A stretch of DNA of 64,000 bases, from positions 1,612,001-1,676,000 of the forward strand of contig JAJQJQ010000002.1 of NCBI GenBank assembly GCA_028622995.1. Reading direction: 5' to 3'. This document shows, in pieces, positions 48,301 through 61,300 of the stretch. Origin of the DNA: Panagrolaimus kolymaensis. Taxonomy: Eukaryota > Nematoda > Chromadorea > Rhabditida > Panagrolaimidae. A program made the position numbers and the translations under genes. Under the pieces are notes generated by a model. It was given only the letters and a program-made list of their open reading frames with translations, had not been told where the DNA came from and did no database searches. Positions within the stretch are counted from its first letter, which is position 1; each line of letters opens with the position of its first letter.

Positions 48301-51300
48301 GTTTAGCAATGTTCTTTTCCCTAAGGGCATTGAAAAACTAATCACGACGATGGTGAATCAAAAACATAGAATAGCGTAGAATTAATCAATTTTTTGGGGG
48401 GAAAATCAAGTTCAAAAAGTGAGTTTGAAAGCAAACAGCTGAGAACGAATCATTTAATAAAAATGTTGATTCGCTTTGCCTGCCTTTATTTGACATTCTC
48501 ATTTATGGTTAGGGAAATAAAAAACTTAGGAAGAACCAATTTCCGTCCGTTGCGCATGTTTCAGTTTTTTTAGACGACAGCAACATTCACAAAAAACGAG
48601 TTATTTTGTCAATCATTAAATACATACACATACGTACCAATAATAAAAAATAAACTTGCGGCTTTTTCTTTTCTTAAACTAAATGGATGACTAAAAACTG
48701 ACATCTTTCAAAAAACAACTTTTCTTTTTAGTAAATGAAAAAAATAAATCAAAAAGGTGAAAAACAACTTTCTACGTATTCATTTTTTTGGGAAGCTGCA
48801 TAAAAAAACTTGTATGTATGTGTATGTTTTTTCTACGTGAATGGCAAAAGACAAAAAGCAAACAATAGAAGCCGAAGGGAGAGGAGAAAAATAAAATGAG
48901 ATCAAATTCATTTGCTTACAAACAAAAAATGGTAAAACAAACACTAAAATTTTAATTTTAATCTGATTAAAGTAATTTTATTTTAAACCAGGATTGAAAA
49001 AAAAGTTTAGAGAACTTTTCTTTTAAAAATCAAAAAGAAAAACGCCCAATTTTTTTTAAAGAAAAACTTTTCTAAAATTTTCTTTTCATAATTAGCTCAA
49101 ATTTTCGACGGATCATAAATTGCCGATATCATCGCCTTATGTCTGTCTATTTATTCTTTATGGCAACAAAAAGTCTGCCATCAACACATTCTCTTTCCTC
49201 TGCTGTGGCTTGACTTTATAATACTTTTTTTTCTTCGCAACAACACCACAACGATCCTTAACAATAAAAATTAAGAAGTAAAGGCTGTTCCTTCCTCCTT
49301 TCTTTCTTCCGCTCATTGTTGCTTGCCAGTTTGGTGGATCCATAAAGTAAGAAAAAATAAGCAAAGAAAGAAAGGGAAAAAGTCATCACTTGGAAGTTAT
49401 TGCTGTTGCTGCAACAATGGATCACCACTTGGAAACATGAAACGAAATATAAAAAAAACTGCTGAAACGCCTATTTGTGAAACGAAAAGGAAGAAGTAAA
49501 AAAGCGAAAAGATGCTGCTCTATGTCTCGTCTCGTGTAGTGGTGTTGTAAAGAGATAGATAGATATTATTATGGTTGAAGTTTACGCAAACAAAATGAAT
49601 GAAAGGAAAATATAGTAGCGTCTTTTGGGAGAATAAGAAAAAGTAAAAAACATGAAATATTTGCGAGAAGTAAAAAAAATATGTTTTAGTCGTTTATTCT
49701 TTGACTTGAAGAGTAAAAAGGTTTTTAACTCCTGTGTTTGTTTAAAGAAAATTGATAACTTGTAAATGAGAATCCATAAAATTGATAACTATTTTAAAAC
49801 TTTAAAAAAAGAAGAAAAGACTTTTGAACAAAAATTCCAAAGTAACCTTTTCTCATAAAAAAACATTTTGTTTTATACTCCAACAATTACAACAACAACA
49901 AAAAAAGAAAACAAGAATTTGAATAATTATCTACTAAAAAAATGTATCAAACAAACAAGGGAGTAACGAAGAAAAAGAGAAAAGTTGTCAATTGGACTAT
50001 GAAACCAATGAAGCGTTGCAATAATTAAAAAAGGGAAGGGCTCAAAAACACCAACTGGATTCCATCCAATTCTGTTATGTCCGGTTTGGCCCCAATTGAA
50101 ATGTTTCATTTAAAGGTGTCATTAAAACTATAATAAAAAAGTGACCATTTAGCAGCCAACCAACCAGACAGCCAAAAAGCGTGTTTTTGGATAATAAAAA
50201 AAAAATAGAAAACAAAGAAGGTCAAAAAAGTAATACAAAAAAATATCGCATTTCTTACAAAAAAACAAATCGGGATTTTTATGATACTTTCCGCTTTTAT
50301 TGACTAGGAAGGAGCAGCATCAGCGATTTCATAACACAAGACAAAATTGCTTGAGGCGATATTTTTTTGCGCGAAAGAAAAAGCATTTTTGTTTCCATGA
50401 CAGTTTATGTATGTTGAAAACTATGCTTCAAGCAAAAATATTGGGTGTTTTCTCTTAAAGGGAGTGTCTCAGCAAACGAGAAAACTTTTTCTACAGCGGG
50501 TGTTCCTAGCCCGAAAGTTCATTGTCTCAAAAGCTTACAAAGTGCTACGAATTTTTGTAGCTTTTTGTAGCATTTTGAGAAAAAAAAACAAAGTGCTACA
50601 AAAAGCTACAAAAAATTTGAAGCTCTTTGTAAGCTTTTGAGGCAATGAAAAAAAACTTTCGAGCTAGGAACACCCGCTGTAAGGAGTTTTCTCGTTTGCT
50701 GAGACACTCCCTTTAAGGAATTGCAATTAACCGGTCATTAGTAGCAGTCGATCATCGACAACAAAAAAAGCAATAAAAATAAATGTAAAAATAGTGATAA
50801 CCAAGCCTCAAAATTCGGTAGCTATCGAATAGGAAGGAATCAATGCATAAAAGTTGAACACATTTATTTTTCCGTTCGAAAAAGATTAATTTAAACGACT
50901 CCAAAAAAGTAAAGGAATTGATAAAAAAAACTATTGAAAATTCGTACAAAAAATTCAGTTTAATTTTTTTTCAAAATAATAATAAAAAATAAAAGTAATC
51001 ACTTAATTTTTTTAAATGAGTAAGTATTTAAAAAAACTTGACCTTGAGCTACGAGAATTTCGCATACGTATTTTATTTTTTTGCTCTCCCTCTAAAAGAG
51101 AAGAAGAAAACAATGGGAAAAATGACTAACGCCCAAAAAAAGAAGAAGTAATACTACTAAATTTCATCCACGATCAATTTTTTTTAAATGAGAATAGCTG
51201 CTCTCTTTTTTATTAGCGGTGATCGAATTAAACAAAATTTAAGGAGACATTAGTTTTTTAAATTTAATTTTCAAAAATGAGAAGCCGCATTATACAAGAA

Positions 51301-54300
51301 AAAAACGAAAAACCCTCCTGTTGATTTCCGGCCTTCTATGAGAAACTAAGAAACTAAAACGAAACGGAAATTAAAATTAGCGACAAAGCAGAAAAAATGG
51401 AATATTTCTCATTGCTGCTACCCCTTTTGGAGCTCTCAATGAAACATGATGAAAGAGATTTCTTTCGGGTAAAATAGCCTGCTGCCATCGTCTTGCTAAT
51501 TTGGGTCAAGCGTGTAGTTATTTTCGAAAGAAAGAAAAAATAATTAAAATCAAAATAAAGAAGGAATGAATGAAGAAAAAAAGTTTGAATTTGATCGACT
51601 CATAAAAAGCATGAATAATTTTGAAAGTACTTTTTTAGATCGAAAAGGAAAGTAAAATTTATTTTATTTTATAAGAAAAGAAAATCTTTTAAACGAACCC
51701 TGAGCTCGATCGCTTCCCCTTCTTCTTTAGTGCGTTTAGCAAGATAATCCTTTTCTAATTTCTTCATTTTCTTTGCATTCAAAGTTATTTGTGAAGCCAC
51801 AGCAAAAAGAAGCTCATGATCATTTTCATAACGTTCTCGAATTTCTCGTTGGAAATACTAAAAAAATTATGTTGTTTTTTTTCATTGATTAACAAAAGAT
51901 CGACGGTGTTTTTATGAGAAAAAGCTATTAACATAAAAACCATTAAAGTGGGAAGAAAGCAAGAAGCCGACAACGACGACAAACCTTAAGCATTCCTTCC
52001 ATGTCAAGTTTTAAAAGATCTATTCTTGATTGTTGTAAAATTGCTATTGCAACTCGAAATATTGCTGACATTCCCTATAATTAATGCCATTAAATTTAAT
52101 AATTTTGGAAAACTATGAAATAGGCTTACATCAACGAGGAATAAATCCATAATTCTATTTGCAAGTTCAATAGGAAGAGATGTGGTGAAAAGAGTTAAAA
52201 ACCAGCTACTTGCATACATGCTTGTATCAAAACCCATATTATTAAAATGTGTATATAAATCTGGCATATTTTCTTGTACAATGCATTCAAGTTGAAACAT
52301 GCATAAACCCAATTCAGTCATAGCAGGTTTATAAAGTTCACGAAGTCGATATTGTTCCATTAATTTTATAAATACTGCAAAGGCTTCTTCTTCGGGCATC
52401 TAAAAATAATTATTAAAAATTGAAATAATTCTTTGTTTTTCAGATTTTTGTTTGAGAGATAACATAGATGCTTATGTCTCTTATCATGTAAGCCACTCTC
52501 ATTACCTGTAATAACAACAAGCCAGCAATAAAAGCTGAACCTTGACAATATCCAACTTCTCGATCATGAACGCTGTAAGCTTTAATAACATTGAATAAAC
52601 TTTGTTGACCGCGTCCACCATCTTTAAAAAACTCCAATTCTGGGTATGTTCGAGGGATATCTCTTAGAATGACTTTTTCATAAACACTTGAATGCCTTAG
52701 ATATTCAGTATAAAATTCATGAATGGTACTTGCACTGGCTTCCGCAAGCAATTGCCATGTTATGGTTCTAAAATGCTGAGGAACACCTCGGCGAACAAGC
52801 TCCTATAAAAAATGAAAAAAAGAATTATAATATCGCAGATTTTTTGATTTTGGATTTTAACATACTTTAACACAATTAGGCCTCTTTTTCATTTCAATTT
52901 CCCAACTTTTAACTAAATTTCCCCAAATTGTCCATAAATCAATGTTTTCATCATCATCGGCATTATTTTGCTGGCAGGTGGAACCATTGCGAGAGGATGA
53001 AGCATCACCGATGGATCGAGCAGGGGAATCACTTGAAGCAGTTCGAGATGTGACACTTCGAGTATCAGCTTCATTTAATCTAATTTTAATAATTATTTTT
53101 ATTTCGAAATTTAAGTGGCACATACTTATTTAATTCTTCCATTTTCATCAGTACACATGAAAGTTCGCCTACTTCCCCTTCATTCACTTCAGAATCTGAT
53201 GGAGGATGGGTTTCGCAATCTGTGTCAGCACCTGAAGAAGAAGATAAATTTATTTTTCTTTAAATGAATGTAAAAAATAATGGGAATAAAGGTGAGTCAA
53301 TGTCGGCTTTTTTTCTATTTTTTTCGCGTTGTCCAAAAAGCATACTTATTTTTTTTTACTTTTGTTTAAAAAAATGCCCGCGTTGCTGTGTTGCTATGGC
53401 AATTTGCCAACAAAAAAATAAGTTTTGGGAATTTTCACACGATTCTTATATTTTTAACCACTCTTGTAAATAAAAATAAAAACGGTTTAAAAATTACCGT
53501 TCTCTAGATAAAGGAGAAAATATAAAAAAATAGTTTAAAATATCTAACAACAAAAAATGCTGCTTCATTGTCTATGAAAAAATAATGGGAGAGAGAAGAA
53601 CGTGTTGACATTGTCTTAATATCGAAAAATGACAGAATGAATAAAATGGGGGCTAAGCAAAAAATATTATTTTAATATTAACAAAAAGTGAAAAGTTTAT
53701 GCATATATCGCGTTTCGGGAAGAAGACGAAGAAGCCTGTCTTTTCTCAACTCCTGTTTCTAACCATCATGCATAAATAAATTTGCAAAAATAAAAAACGT
53801 AAGGAGAAAAAAAGAGAAGGCGGAAAGAGCTTTAAAAAACAAAACAAAAAAAGCTTGTTAGTTAGTTAGCTGCTACTTCATCTTATTGCTGCATCATTCG
53901 TGTCCATTCATTGTCTCACTCTTGGTCAAAAAAGCAAAAGGATAAAAGTAAGAAGAAAAAAAGATGTTTAACGGGAGTTGTTGAGAAAAAATAAATAGGT
54001 TTCTTTTTATGTTTTTTTTTGTTTTAACGAAGTGAAGAAGAAAAAAGACAGCTGAGTTGACAATATCGAATCGAAACAGCAACAAAAAAGTATAATAGAA
54101 TATTTTTTTTAAACGTTAGTTTGGGGAATATAGGAAAGAGATAGAAAATAAAAAAGGGGGAAGGATAATGATTGCTATTTGTCAGAAAACTGGTAATTGC
54201 TCATGGAAAATTTTTCGAACAAATAAGCGATTAACCGCCGACTCAACTCATTCTTTTTCATCATTTTTTTATTTCAATTTTGATTTAACAAAGTAAAATA

Positions 54301-57300
54301 AGAAAAAGAGATAATTTGGCAAAGATTTTTTAATGAAAATAGTTAAAGCAAAAGGTTTCTAGAAAGGCGCATTTGGATCAAAATATTGTCTCAATGCAAA
54401 TTTTAATTCATACGAAAAAGTCCCTTTTTTAAATGCGGGAGCTAAATATTTTATTTTGAATTGTTATTGCGTTTTTTAGGTTACTTCATTTTTAAATGTT
54501 CACAGATTTAAACAATTTTTAGTCGCAATAACAATTCCATAATAATCCCAGATTGAGCCATAATCGTTCCATAAAAAAAGAGAAAATATGAAACACCTGG
54601 AGCCTATGAAATGGAACAACAATATAGCAAGCAAACAGGTTAGGAAATATTTTGTACAAAAAAGATAGAAAAAAACATACTTGTTGGAAATTTACAAGCA
54701 CTTTATTTAGGCAAAGCTATGTTTAAGTGGTGAAAATATTTTTTATTCAAAAAAAAAATCAAAACATTTTCAATCAAGTTTTTTAGCTTTTTTTTCTATT
54801 CGAAGTCAAAGTGAGTTCTCAACAAAAAAAAATGAACACAATTTTTTTGTTGTTGTTAGAAAGTGGAAGGGAAATGAATCATTTCAAAAAAATGAAACAT
54901 GGGAGAAAGAAAAAAATGTTGGAAGCTTAAATCAGCTGTAAATTAAACAAGAAAAAATAAAAATAAAAATGTCAACCCGCTTAAAATGGTTGATGACGAT
55001 GATGATGGTGGTGGACAAAAGACAACGACGACGACAACCTTTTGAAACCCAATCAATCAATAAAAAAAAGCAATGCAATGCAACCAACCACCGCGCAAAA
55101 AAAAAAAAGTGAAATGCAAAAAAAAGATTTTTTCGCTGTTGTACGCGCTTGTTTTATTCGAACGAAAAAAAGGATTCCTTTACTTTTTCTTTCTTTCTCG
55201 CTTTTCTTCGTTCGATGCTTGTTTAAAAAAAGTTTTGACTAAAAAAGCTTTAGCGATGATGCTTATTATTCGCACACTGATTTTTTTGTTTATATTTTCT
55301 TTAGAAGCAAATGTTTTGGGAGAATAATTTTTTTTCTTTAAAATCATTTATTTTTATTGGAATTTTTTCCGGAAATTTTTTTGAACGCTGAGAGAAAGAA
55401 AAAAAGCAACCGACAAATACAACGACACGTGGAAGGGTGAAAGGGAAGGAGGATTCACTTTGCTTTGCTTGGGCAATCCCGTGGAACGGAAATGAGTAAG
55501 TAGTCTTTCTTTTTTTCCGGTAATACTTAAGTAAGAGTGCTGCCCAATATATTAACATCGACTACCAACAACACAGCAAAAAAATGTTTGAGCAAATACG
55601 TGGATGGATGAATGATGGAAAAATAACACCGATTATTTTTTGCTTTTTGAGCGTCCGAAAAGAAGAAGTAAATTTTTAAAAGAAACATTGTCTCATTTCG
55701 CATTGTATAAGAAAAAAGGTCAAATAAAAAAAAACACATACCATAATCACTTCGCGTTTGATTATTTTGAACAAATTTAGATATATCAGAACGGGTCATA
55801 TCACCGGGGGAACGCCCCGCCGGGCTTATTGTCGTAGTAGAAGATGGGCTGCAGCTTCGAGTGGTAACGGATAAAGATTGCAAAAAATCCGCTTCTTCTT
55901 CTTTAGGTGAACGATAATGAGGCCTGCAAAAAAATTTATATTTAAAAAAGAGCATAAAATTAGTAGGAACTCGACAACAAAAAATCAGATTTAAAACTTT
56001 CATGAGTTCCATAAATTTTTTCTAATTTTTTCAATTTTTTTGAGAATCTTTAGCCCTTTAAAATATGAAACTCTTTGTCAGAAAGTAATAATAATATTCA
56101 CGAAGAAAAATGACTACTCCAAAGATAGCAGCTTTTAGATATTTATATTTGCTCAAATGATAAATTTAAATGAATCACTGTTTTTCTTTTTTTTTATAAG
56201 AAGCAAGCATCCCCTATATGAAAGATGCAACACTAACATAAGTATAATAAAAAGTAATATTTCATGATGGCTCCAAAAATGACTCAATAAGTTCAAACAA
56301 AAATGGACAAAAAGAAGAGATGAAAAGAAACAACAACAAATAGTAAAGTGAATCTAAACAAACATAAAAAAGAAAAGAAAAAAAGTTGAATGATCGAAAT
56401 CTTCAAGGATTTGAATAAAAATAATAATGTTTTTGATTTCTTCGGAGAAAAGAAAACGATACAATTCAAAGCTTTGTTTAAAAGAAAATTTCAAACGGAT
56501 AAAACAAAAAATGGAAAAAATTGTAAAAAAAATGTTATTTTGTTGCCAAAAGATATGTATGTGAAGCAAATTAGTGTAAAAAAATAAAGAGATAGAAAAA
56601 CCGCTTTTAAATAAATTGACGTGATTAAAGCAATGGAATGGATTCGAGCCGACAAGTTTTCTATAACATTTAAATGCGCAAAAATGATTAAATTTTGAAA
56701 AAATGCTTGTAAACTTGCTTTAAAACAGCAACAAAAAAAATAAAAAGGAAAACCTATGATGGGAAAAAAGAAGAAAACCAATAATGCGCAGAAAAACGAA
56801 ACGTAAAGGTGGAGGATGTAGGAAAAAGAGAAAAACGGCGGGATGCCAGTTTTTTGCTGTTTTGGTTCAAGGCCGCAAATAAGGAAAACATTAACGGCGG
56901 CATAGTCGTTGTCGTGGCTCCGCATGGACAGGTGAAAATAAAAGATGGATTCGATGGATAAGAAAAAAAGGGAAACCCTTTAAGCCGAAATCATTTAAAG
57001 TGATAGTAAGCTATCCTAAAACTGATAACTATCTATTTTCGATTTCTTATTACTAAAACTTTTCCTCTTATTTTTATGACTAAAATAGTTTGGTTTAAAA
57101 ACTTCCAATTTCCCCTTCACTCTTTCAATATATTTTTTTTTCATTTCATTCATTAAAATTACTTTACTTTGGTTTCAATTTTTAAATAATGTCTTTTTAA
57201 TTTTCTTCTCTTTTTTTTCTTCAAATTCAATCTTTTCTTTTTATATAAAAAAGGAATGAAGAAGAAAAAACAGTTGCGCCATAGTAATTATTGGGGTCAA

Positions 57301-58388
57301 GTAAAAATAAAATAAAAAGGAACGCGACGAGCCCGGAAGCATCGTTGACGACCACCGATTCAAGTTAATGACATAAGAATAAAAAAGAAAAAGAATGAGA
57401 GAAGAGGAAAACAAAATAATAGCAGGAGTGAAAATGAGGAAATTAGAATCAACAATTTTAATATAAAGAAAAAAGTCTAAACTTTAAAATAAACTACTTC
57501 AAAAAAATTAAAAATTTCTCCGTCCGCTTTTGATAATTCAAAAGCTTGTTTTTTTAATTGTGATCTATGTTTCCGCCTTACAATAAAAAATATGAAATGC
57601 AAAAGTTAATGCAATCTAACTTTATAACATTTGAAAGCTTTATGGAAATATATGATTTACTTACATTTTATCATCCACCACAAAAATATCCAATAAAGCC
57701 AAAATTATTTTAGCTTTTTGTTCATCTTTTAATGAACCAAAATTATTACCCATTTTTTAAGAAAATAAATTAAAGCAAAATTATAAAGTGAATTTGATTC
57801 AATATTTTTAAAAAGGTTTATATTGCAACTATTCTTTTTAGTATTCCTTCTTTTTTGAAATTGATCCTTATCAAAAGTTTCATAAAGTTTTTTTTAAAGA
57901 GAATGTTTCTGACCGACACTCAAAAAACATTAACTATCACGAGGTATGAAACTTTGCACCGCCTACAGAAGAATTGTATGAAAAAAGATATTTTTTCAAA
58001 AAGGTAAGTTTGAAAGATTGATGAGTGATAGAAAACGCTGAACCTTTTAAGGTGATGACAGTAAAAAATTGAGAATAAGAGAGGCAGAAAAAGTGAGTGA
58101 GGTCTTTGATGGACACAAAAAAGTGAATAGAAGTCAGAAAAGATGAAAATCATTGATGAGTTAAATTTAGAAACAAATAGGTCGATCAAAGTCTAATTCG
58201 ATGATTTTTGGTAATTTTATACTTGAAGTAATTAAAATAAACTTTCAAGGCTAAAATCTCTGATAAACAAAATGCAGCAAATCATAGAATGCTATAATAG
58301 TAAATTCTTACCAAACAGAAAGTTGTGCTAATTTTTGAAGAGGACTATGTGGAATTGATAAATATGAACCAAAATGTGAAACGCTCAT
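45341..58388 (-). CDS. Evi5: EVI5-like TBC-domain RabGAP with coiled coils
   Basis: Rab GTPase-activating protein of the EVI5 group, which acts on Rab11-type recycling and cytokinesis. Ten exons: 58312-58388, 55742-55923, 53126-53231, 52866-53079, 52506-52802, 52130-52399, 51985-52074, 51699-51857, 45742-46896, 45341-45619. All phases agree, giving 942 residues. The first 160 are Ser-rich and disordered. The TBC domain (about 170-400) has the Arg finger in IPRTYPELEFF (Arg about 244) and the Gln finger in GYCQGSAF (Gln about 280), so it should be catalytically competent. Residues about 410-850 are mainly coiled coil, as in EVI5, interrupted by a Thr/Gln-rich linker. The C-terminus is acidic. 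Introns are large: 4.8 kb before exon 9, and about 2.4-2.5 kb on each side of exon 2. Exon 1 is the least certain. Confidence 0.9.
46897..51698. other. 4.8-kb intron of the EVI5-like gene
   Basis: AT-rich intron separating the TBC-coding exons from the large coiled-coil exon. It contains the 254-bp palindromic element at 50459. A somewhat GC-richer stretch at 47480-47590 ends at a donor-like GTAAGA on the minus strand and could be an internal first exon, but its phase does not fit exon 9. No other gene seen. Confidence 0.5.
50459..50712. mobile_element. 254-bp palindromic MITE in the EVI5-like intron, TTAA-flanked
   Basis: Flanked by TTAA at 50455-50458 and 50713-50716. The ends are AGGGAGTGTCTCAGCAAACG and its inverse. 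The arms stay complementary to the centre with several mismatches and small insertions. The interior repeats GTAGCTTTTTGTAGC and similar words. Terminal AGGGA and TTAA flanks are shared with the other two elements, but the rest differs, so it is a related subfamily. Confidence 0.85.
53232..55741. other. 2.5-kb intron of the EVI5-like gene
   Basis: AT-rich, with triplet-rich tracts near 54990-55050 (GATGATGATGG, ACGACGACGAC). No coding support beyond low-complexity ORFs. Confidence 0.5.
57477..57753 (-). CDS. alternative first exon of the EVI5-like gene, or 62-residue nested gene
   Basis: Exon A (57665-57753) begins MGNNFGSLKDEQKAKIILAL and ends at a GTAAGTAAA donor in phase 2, the phase needed by EVI5 exon 2. 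It could therefore give an isoform with a different N-terminus. Exon B (57477-57576) also joins exon A in phase (MRKHRSQLKKQAFELSKADG...) and ends in a stop, giving a stand-alone protein of 62 residues. Exon B could also follow EVI5 exon 1 in phase, truncating it. No family recognised. MGN could be a myristoylation-type start, although the residue after it is not ideal. Confidence 0.45.
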
Positions 58389-61300
58389 ATCAAACTTTTT
58401 TTCTTTTTATTTGTTGTCTATGCCACCTAATCCGACAATAAAATAATCACACTTTTAGTAAAAATAAATATTATTTTAATACTTTAATTTATACACTTTT
58501 CAGCAACAAATTAACATTCAAAAATATTCCAATTCTGCAGCAAAATCACGAAGTCAATCACTTAGTCGAAGTTGTAAATCACCAAAGTTGAACACTTCTT
58601 TTTTTTGTTTGGAGAAAAGGATTAAGCTCCTTTTTTGTTCACAGAGTTTTTCACACACACGAGAGAAGTTGAAAACAATATTATTATTAGTATTACAAAA
58701 AAAGGTTGATGGTGGCGACAATAGTTACGGAGAAGAAATATATTTGAAGTGATGATTTTTTTGCCGCTTGCCTTAAGGGGCGGTCGACTTCGTCTTCGCT
58801 GTAGTTGTTGTTGAGAACGACGTTGATGATGATGATGAAGCAGCAAAGAGCCTTCACTTTTTTTCTTCTTCTTTCGTCGGTGACAACAACGACGAGGTTC
58901 CTCTTTTTTTATTTTTGACGATTCTTTTTTTCGTGGAAGAAGAAACAAGTTAAAAAAAGCTTCTTTGGTTTTTTGAAATAAATAAGGAGGGGATGCGAGA
59001 TGAGATGAAGCCGTAATAATATTGCGGAAAATATTATGTATGATGATGACAAACCCGATCTCCTCTCTCGCGCTTATTTTTGAGCTTCTCGTTCACTCCC
59101 CAAAAGGCGAAAGACAAACCCAAAGAAGAGATATCTCTCTTATTTGTTTTTTCTATTCTCGGCTGCTACGTTTTTTTAACGTGAAAATCCGAGAGAGAGA
59201 GAGAGAGAGAGAAAAATGGACAGCACTCATATTATTTAACCGAAACAAGGAGAATGGACGTGAATGGATGGATGATGGTCAACACAAAAATTTTAAAACA
59301 AACAATCAAAACAAAGCTTTGTCTGTCAGTTGATTTTTTTCTTCTTTGAGAGGAAAGGATTTAAAATAAGAGAGATTTAACACCGAAAAAAAGAAGGCCA
59401 ACTTTTTTTAGAGTGAAGGCTGATTGTTGCGCAAGAAAATAATACAAGAAGAGAAGAATGAAAAAAAGAGGACTATCGCCTCAAGTTCACGTAAACATAT
59501 GGAAGAGGGAAAACAAGGAACTAAAAAACTTTAAGCATCATTACAAAAGAGTGGTTACGTCGACACTATTGACAAATAAATATCTTAAAACAATATACAT
59601 CGAGGTGTCTTAAAAGTATTGTAAATGTCATCAATAATACTAATAGGGAAGTTTTAATAATGAAAGATTTATTTTTCAAAATGGACGAATAGACGACAGA
59701 CATTGCACAGATTTTTGTAACGATTAAGACTCTTACTTTAGTTTATCTCTTCACCAAAAATTCTAATTACCATACTTAAACGTTTCAGATTCCACCGACC
59801 ATGACATTAATCAAATTTAAAATCCATCAAAAGTTTAGAAGAAAAAATGTTTGAAAGGATTTATAACAAACCAAAAAAGACAAAAAACGGATGATAATGT
59901 TTTAAAAGTTTTAATGCAAAAAATGATGCGCCCATTAGAGAGAGAAACATGAAAAATCATTAAATTCAAAGTGAAAAACTAATGATTTCATTTACGCCGA
60001 TTTTCTTCTTAGAGTTTGAGTGGAAGATGGAAAATTAGGTCAAAAGCAAGAAAAAAATTAAGATTTAATAAAAGCCTGCGGCAACGAAGACGAAAGCTCA
60101 AAAGTTTATATTTTATTATTATTGTTTTGCGGCAAACATCTTGGATCGTGTGGTTTTGCTTTTTCCTTTTTTTGCCAAGAAAAGTTTTTTTGGGGCATTT
60201 TAAATTTGCACATTTTTCATATCTATTTTCATTTTAAAATAAACAAACTTGACCATTATCTATCTCGTTTTTTTAGGGAAACGATGGAGCTCAAAAAAAA
60301 AATAAAGGATATATTGTTTTAGCTTTTTTGGAATAAAAAAATATATATGGAAAGCTGCTGCTCAAGACAAAAACCAAAACCAATAATAATTGCCTTCCAC
60401 GAAGTTTGTTTGTTTTTGGTTGAATAGCTTTATGCTTGCTCACTTTTTCTTTTTTTCGTTTGGTTGAATCAATGTTATGTTTGTTATTTTAAATATTTGT
60501 ATTTATTTTTTCAAAAAGCCTAAAAATGGATTCAAAAAAAAGAAGGAAATTTGTGTGTAAAATGGTTTTAGACGTAAAAACCAGACGAAGCATATTTTGC
60601 AGGTGTGTGCGCAAAGCGTTATGTTGGAAGAAGAAAAAAATGCGTGGTTGATGGTTAACAACGTACTTTTATGGATTTCAAAAAAGGAGAAGGTAGATTT
60701 CAGTAATGTTTGTTCAAATGGCTTTTATAGTAAGAGATATGTCCAAGGAAGTATTTTAATTTCTAGTAAATAGTCTTTGCTCTTAAATTAATTTTAAAAT
60801 CTGTTAGAATTTTTTGATTTAGAAAATCTCCAAAATTATTGTAACTTCATACTACTAAATTTTTTAAAAATAATTGGTTTCGTTGTTCTAGATCTTTATC
60901 ACTCGTCTCTCATTCTTATTTACAAATAAAAACAATAATTTCAAAAATAAAAATGAGGTAAATGTTTTTTTTTCTAAAAATAGTTTTGATACTTTTTTTA
61001 GTAACAACAAACAAATAATTTATTTTTATAAAAATGACCAAATTTCTTAAAAATCATCAGATAATCAAAATGAGCAACAAACATTCGAATTTCAAAGTGT
61101 TTACTTTTTCCGCTGAAAAAAACTTCCCTAAACAGTGCGTTTTTTATAATTCGCGCACATAAGAAAAAATGAAAAAAGTGGGGCTTTTTTCTTTAGTGAC
61201 TCGTTTGATTTTTTTTTTCATTGTTGTTCGAACTTGAAAAGGTGATTGTCCGAACGATTGAATTGATCATTGCTTCGAGGAAAAAAAAGAGAAATGGAAA

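Noticed and set aside
58622..58948. 108-codon Arg/Lys/His-rich ORF
   Set aside because: It follows triplet-rich simple sequence in the probable EVI5 promoter region, and its composition is not that of a normal protein.
59022..59333. 103-codon plus-strand ORF
   Set aside because: It runs through a (GA)11 microsatellite that yields an Arg-Glu repeat. No start context or homology supports it.
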